DNA of 64,000 nt, taken from positions 62,001-126,000 of the forward strand of contig CAWHCD010000002.1 of assembly GCA_963828015.1 (NCBI GenBank), written 5' to 3'. The DNA comes from CAVPUA01 sp963828015 (lineage in GTDB: Bacteria; Actinomycetota; Actinomycetes; Mycobacteriales; Jatrophihabitantaceae). Made by a program: the position numbers and the translations under genes. Under the pieces are notes generated by a model. That model was given only the letters and a program-made list of their open reading frames with translations, did no database searches and was not told the DNA's origin. Shown piece after piece: positions 16,864 to 25,759 of this stretch (positions within the stretch are counted from its first letter, which is position 1; every line of letters begins with the position of its first letter).

Positions 16864-18093
16864 TTACAACCGGATGGTCACGTCGGGGCCGTCGAGTCGC
16901 ACCTTGGCCAGTAGGCGGCTCGGCAGCTGAAACGCCCGCCCGGGAGAGGCCGGCCAGGGCAGTCGCGCGGCGGCGAGCTGAGTGCCGCCCTGGCTGATTC
17001 GCACGTGCGGTACCCGGACGAGCTCATCGGTCCAGAGCACCAGCCGGCGCCGCGCCGGCGGGCCGTCACCGGGTCGAAGCAGGCCGGGGGAGACCCAGCG
17101 CAGCGGCGCCTCGACCCGGAGCCGCACGCCCGCCGGAGCCGGCCGGGCCGACCCGCTCAGCCAGGCCCGGATCGCTGCGGCCACGTGGCGGCCGTCGAGG
17201 GCGGCCAGGTCGGCGGTGACGACCGGGTGCACGAGGTTGCCGATGGCGAACACGCCCGGCCGGCTGGTCCGCAGGGCGGTATCCACGATGGGTGAATGGC
17301 TCGCGGCGTCCATGGAAAGCTCGAGCGTGGCAGCCAATTCGCTGTCGGGAATCCAATCGCCGGTGAACACGACCGTGTCGCATTCGACGATCCGTCGCCG
17401 GCCCGTTCCCGCATCCTCGATCTCGACCGCACTGACCCGCGCGCGACCGATGATGCGCACGACCCGGGTCCGGGTGGCCACCGCAACCCGCAGCCCGACG
17501 CGTCCGGCCGCGGTGAACGCGGCGTAGGACTCGGCGCTGGGCTGCTCGCTGGTCATCAGCACGGTGCGACAGCCCGCCTCGCGCAGGGTCAGCACCGCCG
17601 ACCAACTGACCAGCTCGGCGCCGACGACGACCGCCCGCCGCCCGGGCACCCCGTGGTGCACGTGCACCAGGTTCTGCAGCTGACCGGTCGTGTAGATGCC
17701 CGCGGGGCGATCGCCGGGAACGAGGCGGGCGGCCCGCGGTCGTTCGCGGGCTCCGGTCGCAAGCACCACCGCCGACGGGCGCAGCACCTCGCGCCCGGCC
17801 GGTGACGTCACCTCGAGCCCGCCGTCCTCGGTCCATCCGGTGACCATTGCCCCGGTGCGGATCGTCGCGCCGGCCGCCGACGCCTGCGCGACGAGTCGGC
17901 GCGCGTACTCCGGGCCGGTCACGAAGCGGCGCAGGTCGCGCAGGCCGTACCCGAGATGGTTGCTGTGCCGGGGGATTCCGCCCGCGACCGACTCCCGTTC
18001 CAGCACGACGGTGCGCGCGCTCGGGGCCAGTGCGCTCGCGGCCGTCAACCCCGAAGGACCACCCCCGATGATGATGACGTCCAGGTCGCTCAT
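16864..18093 (-). CDS. FAD/NAD(P)-binding oxidoreductase, GlpB-like partner
   Basis: A 409-aa flavoprotein. The N-terminus MSDLDVIIIGGGPSGL has the dinucleotide motif at residues 9-14, and a second NAD(P) motif is seen in RRAVVVGAELVSW. ATG-type motifs VVLATGAR and GVFAIGNLVHP are as in pyridine nucleotide-disulfide reductases, but no redox CxxC is visible. The C-terminal 100 residues (VLWTDELVRVPHVRI) are an added beta-rich part. In other bacteria such proteins follow a GlpA-type dehydrogenase and act as its partner in oxidising glycerol-3-phosphate or a similar substrate. Its ATG at 18093 overlaps the upstream gene's TGA as ATGA, so translation is coupled. Confidence 0.83.
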   Translation of the reverse strand: MSDLDVIIIGGGPSGLTAASALAPSARTVVLERESVAGGIPRHSNHLGYGLRDLRRFVTGPEYARRLVAQASAAGATIRTGAMVTGWTEDGGLEVTSPAGREVLRPSAVVLATGARERPRAARLVPGDRPAGIYTTGQLQNLVHVHHGVPGRRAVVVGAELVSWSAVLTLREAGCRTVLMTSEQPSAESYAAFTAAGRVGLRVAVATRTRVVRIIGRARVSAVEIEDAGTGRRRIVECDTVVFTGDWIPDSELAATLELSMDAASHSPIVDTALRTSRPGVFAIGNLVHPVVTADLAALDGRHVAAAIRAWLSGSARPAPAGVRLRVEAPLRWVSPGLLRPGDGPPARRRLVLWTDELVRVPHVRISQGGTQLAAARLPWPASPGRAFQLPSRLLAKVRLDGPDVTIRL

Positions 18094-19463
18094 GGCCGCG
18101 CCGCCAGGATCGACGCGACCTCGGCGCCGCAGTAGAACCCCTGGCACCGTCCATTGACCGCGCGGGTGCGCCGGCGCAGGCCCGAGAGGTCAGCCGACGG
18201 GATTGGCGAGGCGAGGGCGTCGCGCAGCTCGCCGGCGCTCACCCGTTCGCAGAAACACACGATGCGCCCGTACTCGGGGTCGGCGGCGATCCGCGCACCG
18301 TCCTGATACGGACGCAGGAAGGCCTCGCCCAGGTTGGGCATACGCGGTGGTGGCGGCAGTGCCGTCCGGGCCCGTAGCGCCAGCCCGGCATCCTGCAGCA
18401 GGCCACCGACGTACTCGGCGACGGCCATCGACGAGGTGAGCCCGGTCGAGCGGATTCCGCCGACGAGGACGTAGTGCTGCTGCGCATCGACCTCGATCAG
18501 GTAGTCGTCGCGGTCGATCGCGGCCCGCAGTCCGGCGTAGCCGGCCGTCACCTCGTGGGTCAACAGCTTCGGCAGCAGCGAGGCGCCCTTGCCGAGCAGG
18601 AACTCCAGACCGGCCGCGGACGTCGCGGTGTCGGTGCGATCGGTGAGCGGTTCGGCCGTTGGCCCGAGCATCACGTTGCCGTAGATGGTCGGGCTGATGA
18701 GCACCCCCTTGCCGAGCTCGGAGGGGACGGGCAGCACGATGGTGTTCACCAGCGGGCGGGCCAGCTTGTCGTAGACCAGCAGCTCACCGCGCCGGGGCGT
18801 GACGGTGAATCGGCTGAAGCCGAAGAACCGGTCGACGAGATCGGCACCGAGGCCCGCGGCGTTCACCACCCACCGGGCCGCTACGTCGCCGGCCGAGGTG
18901 TGCAGCGTGATGTCGTCCACCGACCGCGAGACCCGCTCCACCCGGTGCTCGAAGAGCAACGTGGTCCCACGCAGCAACGCCTCGGTGGCCAGGGCGAGCG
19001 ACGTCGTCCAGGTGCAGATGACGGACTCGTCCGGGACGGTCAGCCCGGCGAGCGCGCCCGGACCGAGGTGGGGGACACGGGCATAGACCGCGTCCGCGTC
19101 GACGAGCTCGCACCGCTCGTAGCCGTTGTCGAGGGCCTTGGCCTGCAGGCCGGGCAGCGCGTCGGCCTCCTCGTTCGTCCAGGCGACGAGCAGGGCGCCG
19201 GTGCGTTCGACCGGTATACCCGTCAGGGCGGCGTAGGCCGACAGCAGCTCGTAGCCCCGTCGGACCAGACGCGATTCCAAAGTTCCGGGCGTGGCGTCGA
19301 AACCGGTGTGCAGTAAGGCGGTGTTGGCCTTGCTCGTCCCGTCGCCCACATCGGTGCGAGCCTCGACCACGGCGACATTGAGGTCGTAGGCGCTCAGCTC
19401 GCGGGCGATGGCGCACCCGACCACACCGGCGCCGATCACGGCGACGTCGAAGGTGCGCGTCAT
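18090..19463 (-). CDS. GlpA-like FAD-dependent dehydrogenase with BFD 2Fe-2S domain
   Basis: A 457-aa protein. The FAD motif GAGVVG is at residues 11-16 (MTRTFDVAVIGAGVVG), followed by the DAO-type fold with TALLHTGFDA and GLRAAIDRDDYLIE. The C-terminus has a BFD-like [2Fe-2S] pattern: Cys403-x-Cys405 (VCFCERV) and Cys440-x4-Cys445 (CQGFYC). That arrangement is as in the GlpA subunit of anaerobic glycerol-3-phosphate dehydrogenase. The substrate may be glycerol-3-phosphate or another polyol phosphate. It starts at ATG 19463, overlapping the kinase stop as ATGA, and its own stop overlaps the GlpB-like start the same way. No GlpC-type membrane subunit follows, so the electron acceptor is unclear. 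Confidence 0.85.
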   Translation of the reverse strand: MTRTFDVAVIGAGVVGCAIARELSAYDLNVAVVEARTDVGDGTSKANTALLHTGFDATPGTLESRLVRRGYELLSAYAALTGIPVERTGALLVAWTNEEADALPGLQAKALDNGYERCELVDADAVYARVPHLGPGALAGLTVPDESVICTWTTSLALATEALLRGTTLLFEHRVERVSRSVDDITLHTSAGDVAARWVVNAAGLGADLVDRFFGFSRFTVTPRRGELLVYDKLARPLVNTIVLPVPSELGKGVLISPTIYGNVMLGPTAEPLTDRTDTATSAAGLEFLLGKGASLLPKLLTHEVTAGYAGLRAAIDRDDYLIEVDAQQHYVLVGGIRSTGLTSSMAVAEYVGGLLQDAGLALRARTALPPPPRMPNLGEAFLRPYQDGARIAADPEYGRIVCFCERVSAGELRDALASPIPSADLSGLRRRTRAVNGRCQGFYCGAEVASILAARP

Positions 19464-20883
19464 GACATTGCCATCTCGGCCGCGGCCCGCCACCGGGCGC
19501 GGAACTCCGCCGCCCGATCGGCCGACCACTGCGGCTCGTAGGTGCGGGCGGCCGTCCAGGCCGGCACGGCGTCGGCGATGCTCAACGAGGCATCGAGGGC
19601 CAACCGCCCGATGGCAGCGGCACCGAGGGCAGTCGCGTGCTCGAACGGATAGACGTCAACTCGACGCTGCGCGATGTCGGCCGTGGCCTGCATGAGCGTG
19701 CGGCAACGCACCAGGCCGCCGTCGACGCGCAGCCGGCCCAACGGGGCCCCAAGATCAGTAGCGATGCAGGTGAGCAGTTCGGCGACCTGCGCGGCGATGC
19801 CCTCGATCGCCGCGCGGACCAGGTGGCCCGGACCCGATGCCAGGGTCAGCCCGGTGAAGGTGGCGGTGGCATCCGCACGCCACCACGGGGCGGCCAGGCC
19901 GGCCAGCGCCGGAACGCACAACACCCCGCCGGCGTCGGCCGCGGCGACCCGGTCGACGTCCTCGGCCCCACTCACCAACCCGAGCTCGGCCAGCCAGCGC
20001 ACCGTCGAGGCGGCGGCGTAGACCTGGCCGTCGATGCAGTAGGTCGTCTCACCGCGCAGCCGCCAGGCCACCGACGCGGTCAGCCCGGCGGTCGAGCGCC
20101 GCGGCTCGCCGCCGATGTTGGCCAGCAGGAAGGCGCCGGTGCCGAACGTGCACTTGGCCGTCCCCGGGTCGAGGCAGGACTCGCCGAGCAGGGCCCCTGC
20201 TGGTCGACGATCAGGCCGGCCACCGGCAGCTCGGCTCCGAAGACGCCCGTGCTACCGACGACCTCGTCGCAGCCGACGATGCGCGGCAGTTCCTCGCTCC
20301 CCAGACCGAACAGCGCCAGCAGCTCCGCATCCCAGGCGACGTCATCGAGGCCGGTGAGCAGCGATCGGCTCGCGGTCGAGACGTCGGTGACGAACGCCCC
20401 GCACAGCTGGTGAACCAGCCACGAGTCCGACGTCGTGACCACGCCCTCGCCGGTGACCTCGCGCCGCAGCCAGGCCAGCTTCGGGGCGGAGAAGTAGGAG
20501 TCAAGCACCAATCCGGTGCGTTCGGCGAGCAGCTCACGGGCGCCGGCCAACTCGGCGACGAGGGAGTCCGAACGGCGGTCCTGCCAGACGATCGCCGGCG
20601 AGAGCGGCGCGCCGGTGCGCCGGTCCCACGCCAGCACCGTCTCGCCCTGATTGGCCAGAGCGACGCCGTGCACCGCCCGCCGCGCCTGGGCGATGGCCCG
20701 CCGGCCGGCCTCGATCACCGAATCGAGCAGGGCCTGCGGGTCGACCTCGACCGCTCCGTCGGCGCCGTAGCGCGGGCGCACGGCGACCTCGGCGCTGGCC
20801 ATGGCACCGTCAACGGCGTCGACCACCACCGCCTTGGTGCCGGACGTGCCCTGGTCGATGGCGAGGATGGTCGTGGCCCCCAT
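19460..20883 (-). CDS. glpK: FGGY-family glycerol kinase-like protein, frameshifted
   Basis: The kinase is split between two frames. The first part (from ATG 20883) has the phosphate-binding start TTILAIDQGTSGTKAVVVD and substrate region VALANQGETVLAWDRRTG, up to VAGLIVDQQG. The second part, one base out of frame, continues naturally as ALLGES, KCTFGTGAFLLANI, then ETTYCIDGQVYAAAS and the C-terminal subdomain. Adding one G in the run of four at 20194-20197 (opposite strand) restores a 474-aa protein close to the usual 500. All motifs are intact on both sides, so I suspect a sequence error. FGGY kinases phosphorylate sugars or polyols; the neighbours suggest glycerol. It heads an operon with the two flavoproteins. 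Confidence 0.8.
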
Positions 20884-20935
20884 CGTCGCAGCGTAGAGCG
20901 CGCAGCGCCGAGCTCATCCGCGAGAGGATGGGTGG

Positions 20936-21811
20936 ATGAGTCAGCTGACGGTCGGCATTGTTTCTCCGGGAGCGATGGGGAGCGCGTTGGGACGGGTCTG
21001 GCGGCGCGGCGGGGCCCGAGTCGTGTGCACCGTGGCCGGACGCAGCGCCCGGACCCACGAGCTGGCGGCGGGACTCGAACTGCTCGCCGGACTCGACGAG
21101 GTCGTGGCCGCGTCCGATGTGCTCGTCAGTGTCGCCCCGCCCGGCGCGGCGCTGTCCATCGCCTCGGCGATCGCTGCACAGTGTCGAGGCCGTTCCCGGC
21201 GGCTGCTGGTCGCCGACCTCAACGCCATCGCGCCGAGCACGGTTCGCCAGGTCGCGGCCATCCTCGAAGACGCCGGATGTGACGTCGTCGACGGATCGAT
21301 CAGCGGGGCACCGCCGACGGCCACGTCGGCGACCCGGCTCTACCTGTCGGGTCGCTCGGCCGCCGTGCTGGCCGATCTGGATGCGCCGGGACTGCTGAGC
21401 CAGGTCGTCGGAACCGAGATCGGCACGGCATCCGCGGTGAAGATGTGCACCGCGTCGGTCTACAAAGGGTTCAACGGGCTGCTGCTGCGGGCTTTGCAGA
21501 CGGCCCGCGCGAACGGCGTCACCGACCTGGTCATGGCCGACCTGCAGGCCGGGCTCGGGATCAGTCCGGAGCACGCCGCGGGCCGGATTGCCGTCGCGGC
21601 GGCGAAGTCCGACCGCTTTCCGGCCGAGATGCGCGAGATCGCGACGACCCAGAGCGCGGCCGGCACCGATACCGACCTGTTCGAGGCGATGGCCCGACTG
21701 TTCGAGGCCGTTGCCGGTACCAAGCTCGGCGCAGCTTCCCCGGAGCAGGCGGCGAGGCCCTCGGATCTCGACGCGGTTCTGGCCGCACTCGAGCCGGCCA
21801 GTCACGGCTAG
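20936..21811 (+). CDS. NAD(P)-dependent oxidoreductase with DUF1932 C-terminal domain
   Basis: A 291-aa protein of the 6-phosphogluconate/3-hydroxyisobutyrate dehydrogenase superfamily. The N-terminal Rossmann motif is VGIVSPGAMGSALG (residues 6-19). The middle has VDGSISGAPP, equivalent to the substrate-binding DGPVSGG block, and KMCTASVYKGF, where Lys is the expected catalytic residue. The C-terminal helices match DUF1932. Substrates of such proteins are mostly unknown; related ones reduce beta-hydroxyacids. It starts with ATG 20936, divergent from the kinase operon with about 50 bases between, so promoters overlap. The CoA-transferase gene follows on the same strand. Confidence 0.83.
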   Translation: MSQLTVGIVSPGAMGSALGRVWRRGGARVVCTVAGRSARTHELAAGLELLAGLDEVVAASDVLVSVAPPGAALSIASAIAAQCRGRSRRLLVADLNAIAPSTVRQVAAILEDAGCDVVDGSISGAPPTATSATRLYLSGRSAAVLADLDAPGLLSQVVGTEIGTASAVKMCTASVYKGFNGLLLRALQTARANGVTDLVMADLQAGLGISPEHAAGRIAVAAAKSDRFPAEMREIATTQSAAGTDTDLFEAMARLFEAVAGTKLGAASPEQAARPSDLDAVLAALEPASHG

Positions 21812-21897
21812 GTGCGCCCTGCGGCGCTGAGGAAGTCGCCGCTGGTGGTCTTGCGTTCGGCTGCCATGCTCTGTGGACCGAACCAAGGAGCGATGAC

Positions 21898-21948
21898 ATG
21901 GCCGTACCGACAATGGACTCGCGTCCGCCCGCGAATCGGCGCCGATGA
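21898..21948 (+). CDS. Possible 16-codon leader ORF upstream of the CoA transferase
   Basis: After an AAGGAG sequence at 21885-21890, an ATG at 21898 opens a 16-codon frame (MAVPTMDSRPPANRRR) whose TGA overlaps the ATG of the CoA transferase as ATGA. The transferase ATG itself has no clear ribosome site, so translation may arrive by coupling from this leader. It may equally be a mis-read start region. Seen: the site and overlap. Inferred: leader function. Confidence 0.25.
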   Translation: MAVPTMDSRPPANRRR

Positions 21949-23171
21949 GCGCCGTGATGCGGGGCGTGCGGATCCTCGAGGTCGCCGAGCACACCTTCGT
22001 TCCGCTCGCCTCGGCCGTCCTGGCTGATTGGGGCGCCGAGGTGATCAAGGTGGAGCACGTCGAGCGCGGCGATGCCATGCGCGGCCTGGCCTCCACTGGC
22101 GGCCTGAATGTCGGCAGCGGCGGGGTGCACATGTTCATGGAGCACGCGAACCGCGGCAAGCAGAGCATCGGGCTCGACCTGTCACGCGACAAGGGACGCG
22201 AGATCCTCTACCGGCTGGCGACGACCTGCGATGTCTTTCTGACCAATAAACTGCCGGCGGTCGCCGCAAAACTGAAGGTCGACGTCGAGGACATCCGCCG
22301 TCATAACCCCAACATCATCTATGCGCGCGGCACCGGCTACGGCGCGGAGGGACCCGACCGCGACCGGGGTGGGTACGACGCGCTCGCCTTCTGGGCCCGC
22401 TCGGGCGTCGCATCGGCCCTGCTCGAACCCGGGGCCGATCACATCCCCGCTCAACCGGGGCCGGCCTTCGGCGACTCCCTCGGGGCCATGGTGATCGCCG
22501 GAGGAATCTCCGCGGCGCTCTTCCACCGGCTGGCCACCGGCGAGGCAACGGTCGTCGACGCGTCCCTGTTGGCCACCGGGATGTGGGCGATGGGCAGCCC
22601 GATCGGGATGTCGCAGTTGACGGGAATACCGAAGACGATCCCGGCGGCCACCGACCCGGCGCCATTGAATCCGCTGGTCGGCAACTTCCAGACGGCCGAC
22701 GGGTCATTCATCTGGCTGTGCATGTTGCAAGGATTCCATTACTGGCCCCGCGTGGCCCGGGTGCTGGGCCACCCGGAGTGGATCAGCGATCCGCGCTTCG
22801 ACAGCCATCAGAGCCTGCAGGATCACGCCGCCGAGGCCCGCCAACTGCTCCAGGCGGCGTTTGCCACCGACACCTTCGACGGCTGGAAGGTTCGCTTGCG
22901 TGACCTCGACGGACAGTGGTCGCCGGTCCAGAACACCGTCGACATCGCCGACGACCCGATGGTGCAGGCCAACGGCTACCTGCAGGAGACCGAGAGCGCC
23001 GACGGGGTGCCGTTCCACCTGGTCAGCACCCCGGTGATGTTCGACGGGGAACGGCGTCGGCCCGGTCGATCGCCGCGATTCAATGAACATGGCGATGAGA
23101 TCCTGGCCCGTGAGCTGGGCCTGGATGAGGAGGCGATCCTCCAGCTCAAGATCACGGGCGTGGTGACCTAG
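21945..23171 (+). CDS. CaiB/BaiF family (class III) CoA transferase
   Basis: A 408-aa class III CoA transferase. Typical blocks are GVRILEVAEHTFVPLASAVL at the start, the LADWGAEVIKVEHVERGD strand-turn and NRGKQSIGLDLSRDKGREI near residue 67. The expected catalytic Asp lies about residue 185 in TVVDASLLATG, preceded by the HRLATGEA helix. The family moves CoA between acids such as carnitine, formyl/oxalate, bile acids or succinyl donors. The substrate cannot be told here. It follows the DUF1932 dehydrogenase on the same strand, which fits catabolism of a hydroxyacid. Its TAG shares the bases CTAG with the stop of the convergent ABM gene. Confidence 0.9.
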   Translation: MSAVMRGVRILEVAEHTFVPLASAVLADWGAEVIKVEHVERGDAMRGLASTGGLNVGSGGVHMFMEHANRGKQSIGLDLSRDKGREILYRLATTCDVFLTNKLPAVAAKLKVDVEDIRRHNPNIIYARGTGYGAEGPDRDRGGYDALAFWARSGVASALLEPGADHIPAQPGPAFGDSLGAMVIAGGISAALFHRLATGEATVVDASLLATGMWAMGSPIGMSQLTGIPKTIPAATDPAPLNPLVGNFQTADGSFIWLCMLQGFHYWPRVARVLGHPEWISDPRFDSHQSLQDHAAEARQLLQAAFATDTFDGWKVRLRDLDGQWSPVQNTVDIADDPMVQANGYLQETESADGVPFHLVSTPVMFDGERRRPGRSPRFNEHGDEILARELGLDEEAILQLKITGVVT

Positions 23172-23470
23172 CTTCCGAGCGGCCCCTCGGCCGAGATCTC
23201 GTACTGCACGATCTCTGAACTGATGACGGTGATGGGCACGGCATCCGGCGCCGGCTGCGGTCGCGGGTTGGCCAGATGTGCGGCCAGGGACGCCTTGTCC
23301 GCCCAGCGCTCGTACAAGACCACGCGGCCGGGCTCGATTGGGTCGGCGCTGAGCACGTAGGCCAGACAGCCGGCCTCGCGGCGCGATGAGCGCATGCCCT
23401 GCTCCATCGAGTGCAGGAAGTCCGCGCGCTGCGCCGGATCGACCTCGAACGTTCCAGCAACGATCAACAA
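23168..23470 (-). CDS. Antibiotic biosynthesis monooxygenase (ABM) domain protein
   Basis: A 100-aa ferredoxin-like ABM domain starting LLIVAGTFEVDPAQRADFLH, with CLAYVLSADPIEPGRVVLYE in the middle and YERWADKASLAAHL, the usual motif. These small dimeric proteins include cofactor-free monooxygenases and heme-degrading enzymes. The best start is TTG 23470, with GGGAG nine bases upstream; there is no in-frame ATG nearby except far upstream. It is convergent with the CoA transferase and divergent from the secreted phosphoesterase, so it is probably transcribed alone. The function is not deducible. Confidence 0.72.
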   Translation of the reverse strand: MLIVAGTFEVDPAQRADFLHSMEQGMRSSRREAGCLAYVLSADPIEPGRVVLYERWADKASLAAHLANPRPQPAPDAVPITVISSEIVQYEISAEGPLGS

Positions 23471-23635
23471 CTCGGAACTCCCTCGCCTCCGCGACGCAAC
23501 GCGTCCGCAGCGGCACCCTATCCGAGTGCACCCGGATAGTCGGTCGCGCTCGGAGATCATCTGTTTACGGAAAGTTCGCCAGTTGTCCGCGCCGGCTTCG
23601 TCGACCGCCTCCGCCGGGGCCGATAGACAAGTCTT

Positions 23636-25759
23636 ATGCGATTGACAGTCTTGCGAAAGCGTTCCCGACGACTCGTGTTGGCGGCCGTTGCGGCCACTCT
23701 CTTGATCGGTGGCACCCTGGCGATCACCGCGCCGGGCGCCGTGGCCAACGACCCCGGTCCGGGCTTCGCCATCTCCAGCACCGGCCTGCACAGCGGCCAG
23801 ATCAAGCACGTCTGGCTGATCATTCTGGAGAACAAGTCCTTCGACGCGACCTTCACCGGGCTCAACCAGAACAGCTACCTCTGGAAGACGTTGCCCAGCC
23901 AGGGCGTCGAGCTGACGAACTACTACGGCACCGGGCATTTCAGCCAGGACAACTACATCTCGCTGGTGTCCGGCCAGGCCCCGCAGCAGGACACCCAGAC
24001 CGATTGCAGCGTCAAGGACTACGACTTCGGTAGCAACGCCAGCATCATCAAGTCCGGCCCCAACGCCGGGCAGGTGAACAGCCTGGCCAACGCCGCGCAG
24101 CCCAGCGGCGCCAATGCCCCCAACGGCGCGAACGGCTGCACCTACCCGAGCGACACACCCACCCTGTTCAACCAACTCGATGCCGCCGGCGTGACCTGGA
24201 AGGGTTACGGCCAGGACCTTGGTAACCAAACTGGTCGCGAAGACGCCGTCTGCGGCGGTCCCGGGCTGGCCTCGAACAACCCGACGACCAACCCGACCGT
24301 GATGACGGCGACGTCGACAACCAGCCTGCCGCCGGGCGTCACCAGCCTGACCGGCGCACAGCCCAACGACCAGTACGTCGCCAAGCACTTCCCGCTCCCG
24401 TGGTTCCACTCCCTGACCGGGACGGTGAACGCCGACGGCAGCACCACGCCGGGCCTGACCACGCCGGTGCAGGGTGGCACCGACTGCGACGCCAACCACG
24501 TGGCCAACCTCGACAGCGCCAGCAACGGCCTGTTCAAGGATCTGCAGAAGGAATCGACGACCCCGGCCTTCAGCTGGATCACGCCGAACAACTGCAGTGA
24601 CGCCCATGACGCCCTGTGCAAGGGCAACAACCTGTCGGGCTCGTTCACAGCGGCCGGCGCGCCGATCTACCAGTCGCCGGTGCCCAACCCGGAGTCCACC
24701 ACGCCGAAGAACTACACCGGTGGCCTCTACGCCTCCGACCTTTTCCTCGAGTACTACATCCCGATGATCGAGAAGTCCGCGGCGTTCAAGGACGGCGGCC
24801 TGATCGACGTCACGTTCGACGAGGGCAACCCGCCGTTCACCTACTCGGGTAACAGCTTCAACAACGCCAACGCCTACGGCCCGACGCTGAGCGACCTGCC
24901 CAACGCGGCCGCCGGCATCGCCGCTGACGAGGCCGGAGAGAACCTGTTCGGGCACAACGTCCACACCGAGCCGACCGGCCCGAACTCGACACTGCAGACC
25001 AACGCCGCCGGCCAGCAGCTCTATCCCGGCCCGGGCGATAACGGCTTCATCGACCGACCGCCGGCCTGCACCCAGACCACGCCGACGCTCGTGCCGGCCA
25101 ACTGCGTGCCGGGCATCGTCCGCGGCGGGTCCGGCAGCTCGCCGGGAGCGCGCAGCGACAAGGTCGCCGCAACGGCGAGCTCGCCGTACGTCCTCGACCC
25201 CGCGATTCTCGCCGACGACACCGGCCGGATCGTGACCGACACCGTCGACAGCCCGGATCCGATCCCGGCCAACACGTTCGTCGGCACGGTCAGCGACACC
25301 GGACCGCAGGCGGCGGCTACGAACACCGGCTCGGTGATCAACGGGTCCTTCGAGCTGGTCGATCAGGCCGGCAACGCGGTGACCCCGACCGGTCCGGTCT
25401 CGGGCATCACCCTCAGCGCCGAGGGCGCCCCGGGCTTCCTCAGTGCGGGACAGACGGCCGACCCGCTCTACGACGCGACCGACGCCACGCCCGGCGGCGG
25501 TAACACCGGCAGCGTGCTGATCAGCCCGTACATCAAGCCGGGCACGACGAGCGCCACCTTCTACAACCACTACAGCTGGTTGCGGACGATGGAGGACATC
25601 TTCGTGGTCGACAAGGGCAAGGACAACGCCAAGCTGCCAGCGGGCACCGTCTCGGGCGGCCTGGACAACCAGGGTCACCTGGGCTTCGCCGCCCAGCCCG
25701 GACTGGCCCCGTTCGGTCCGGACGTGTTCAACAACGTGCCCGGCAACGGACGCCATTGA
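23636..25759 (+). CDS. Secreted phosphoesterase family protein (PF04185-like)
   Basis: A 707-aa exported protein. The N-terminus has a basic region (MRLTVLRKRSRR), a hydrophobic core and an ALA/AVA-type cleavage zone before about residue 38. The start of the mature part, HVWLIILENKSFDATF, matches the HxxxxxxENxSFD opening of the phosphoesterase family that includes phospholipase C and acid phosphatases, where Glu and Asn bind metal. Further family signs are DVTFDEGNPPF (near residue 395) and YNHYSWLRTMEDIF towards the C-terminus. It may release phosphate from lipids or nucleotides outside the cell. A second frame overlaps its TGA and encodes a lipoprotein, so the two are likely coexpressed. 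Confidence 0.88.
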   Translation: MRLTVLRKRSRRLVLAAVAATLLIGGTLAITAPGAVANDPGPGFAISSTGLHSGQIKHVWLIILENKSFDATFTGLNQNSYLWKTLPSQGVELTNYYGTGHFSQDNYISLVSGQAPQQDTQTDCSVKDYDFGSNASIIKSGPNAGQVNSLANAAQPSGANAPNGANGCTYPSDTPTLFNQLDAAGVTWKGYGQDLGNQTGREDAVCGGPGLASNNPTTNPTVMTATSTTSLPPGVTSLTGAQPNDQYVAKHFPLPWFHSLTGTVNADGSTTPGLTTPVQGGTDCDANHVANLDSASNGLFKDLQKESTTPAFSWITPNNCSDAHDALCKGNNLSGSFTAAGAPIYQSPVPNPESTTPKNYTGGLYASDLFLEYYIPMIEKSAAFKDGGLIDVTFDEGNPPFTYSGNSFNNANAYGPTLSDLPNAAAGIAADEAGENLFGHNVHTEPTGPNSTLQTNAAGQQLYPGPGDNGFIDRPPACTQTTPTLVPANCVPGIVRGGSGSSPGARSDKVAATASSPYVLDPAILADDTGRIVTDTVDSPDPIPANTFVGTVSDTGPQAAATNTGSVINGSFELVDQAGNAVTPTGPVSGITLSAEGAPGFLSAGQTADPLYDATDATPGGGNTGSVLISPYIKPGTTSATFYNHYSWLRTMEDIFVVDKGKDNAKLPAGTVSGGLDNQGHLGFAAQPGLAPFGPDVFNNVPGNGRH

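Noticed and set aside
20194..20197. Programmed frameshift in the kinase
   Set aside because: No slippery heptamer with a downstream structure was evident, and similar shifts hit unrelated genes, which favours error.
23168..25756. A reverse frame of more than 860 codons
   Set aside because: It is the antisense of the phosphoesterase plus the short ABM gene; Arg/Val/Gly-rich with no motif beyond the ABM part.
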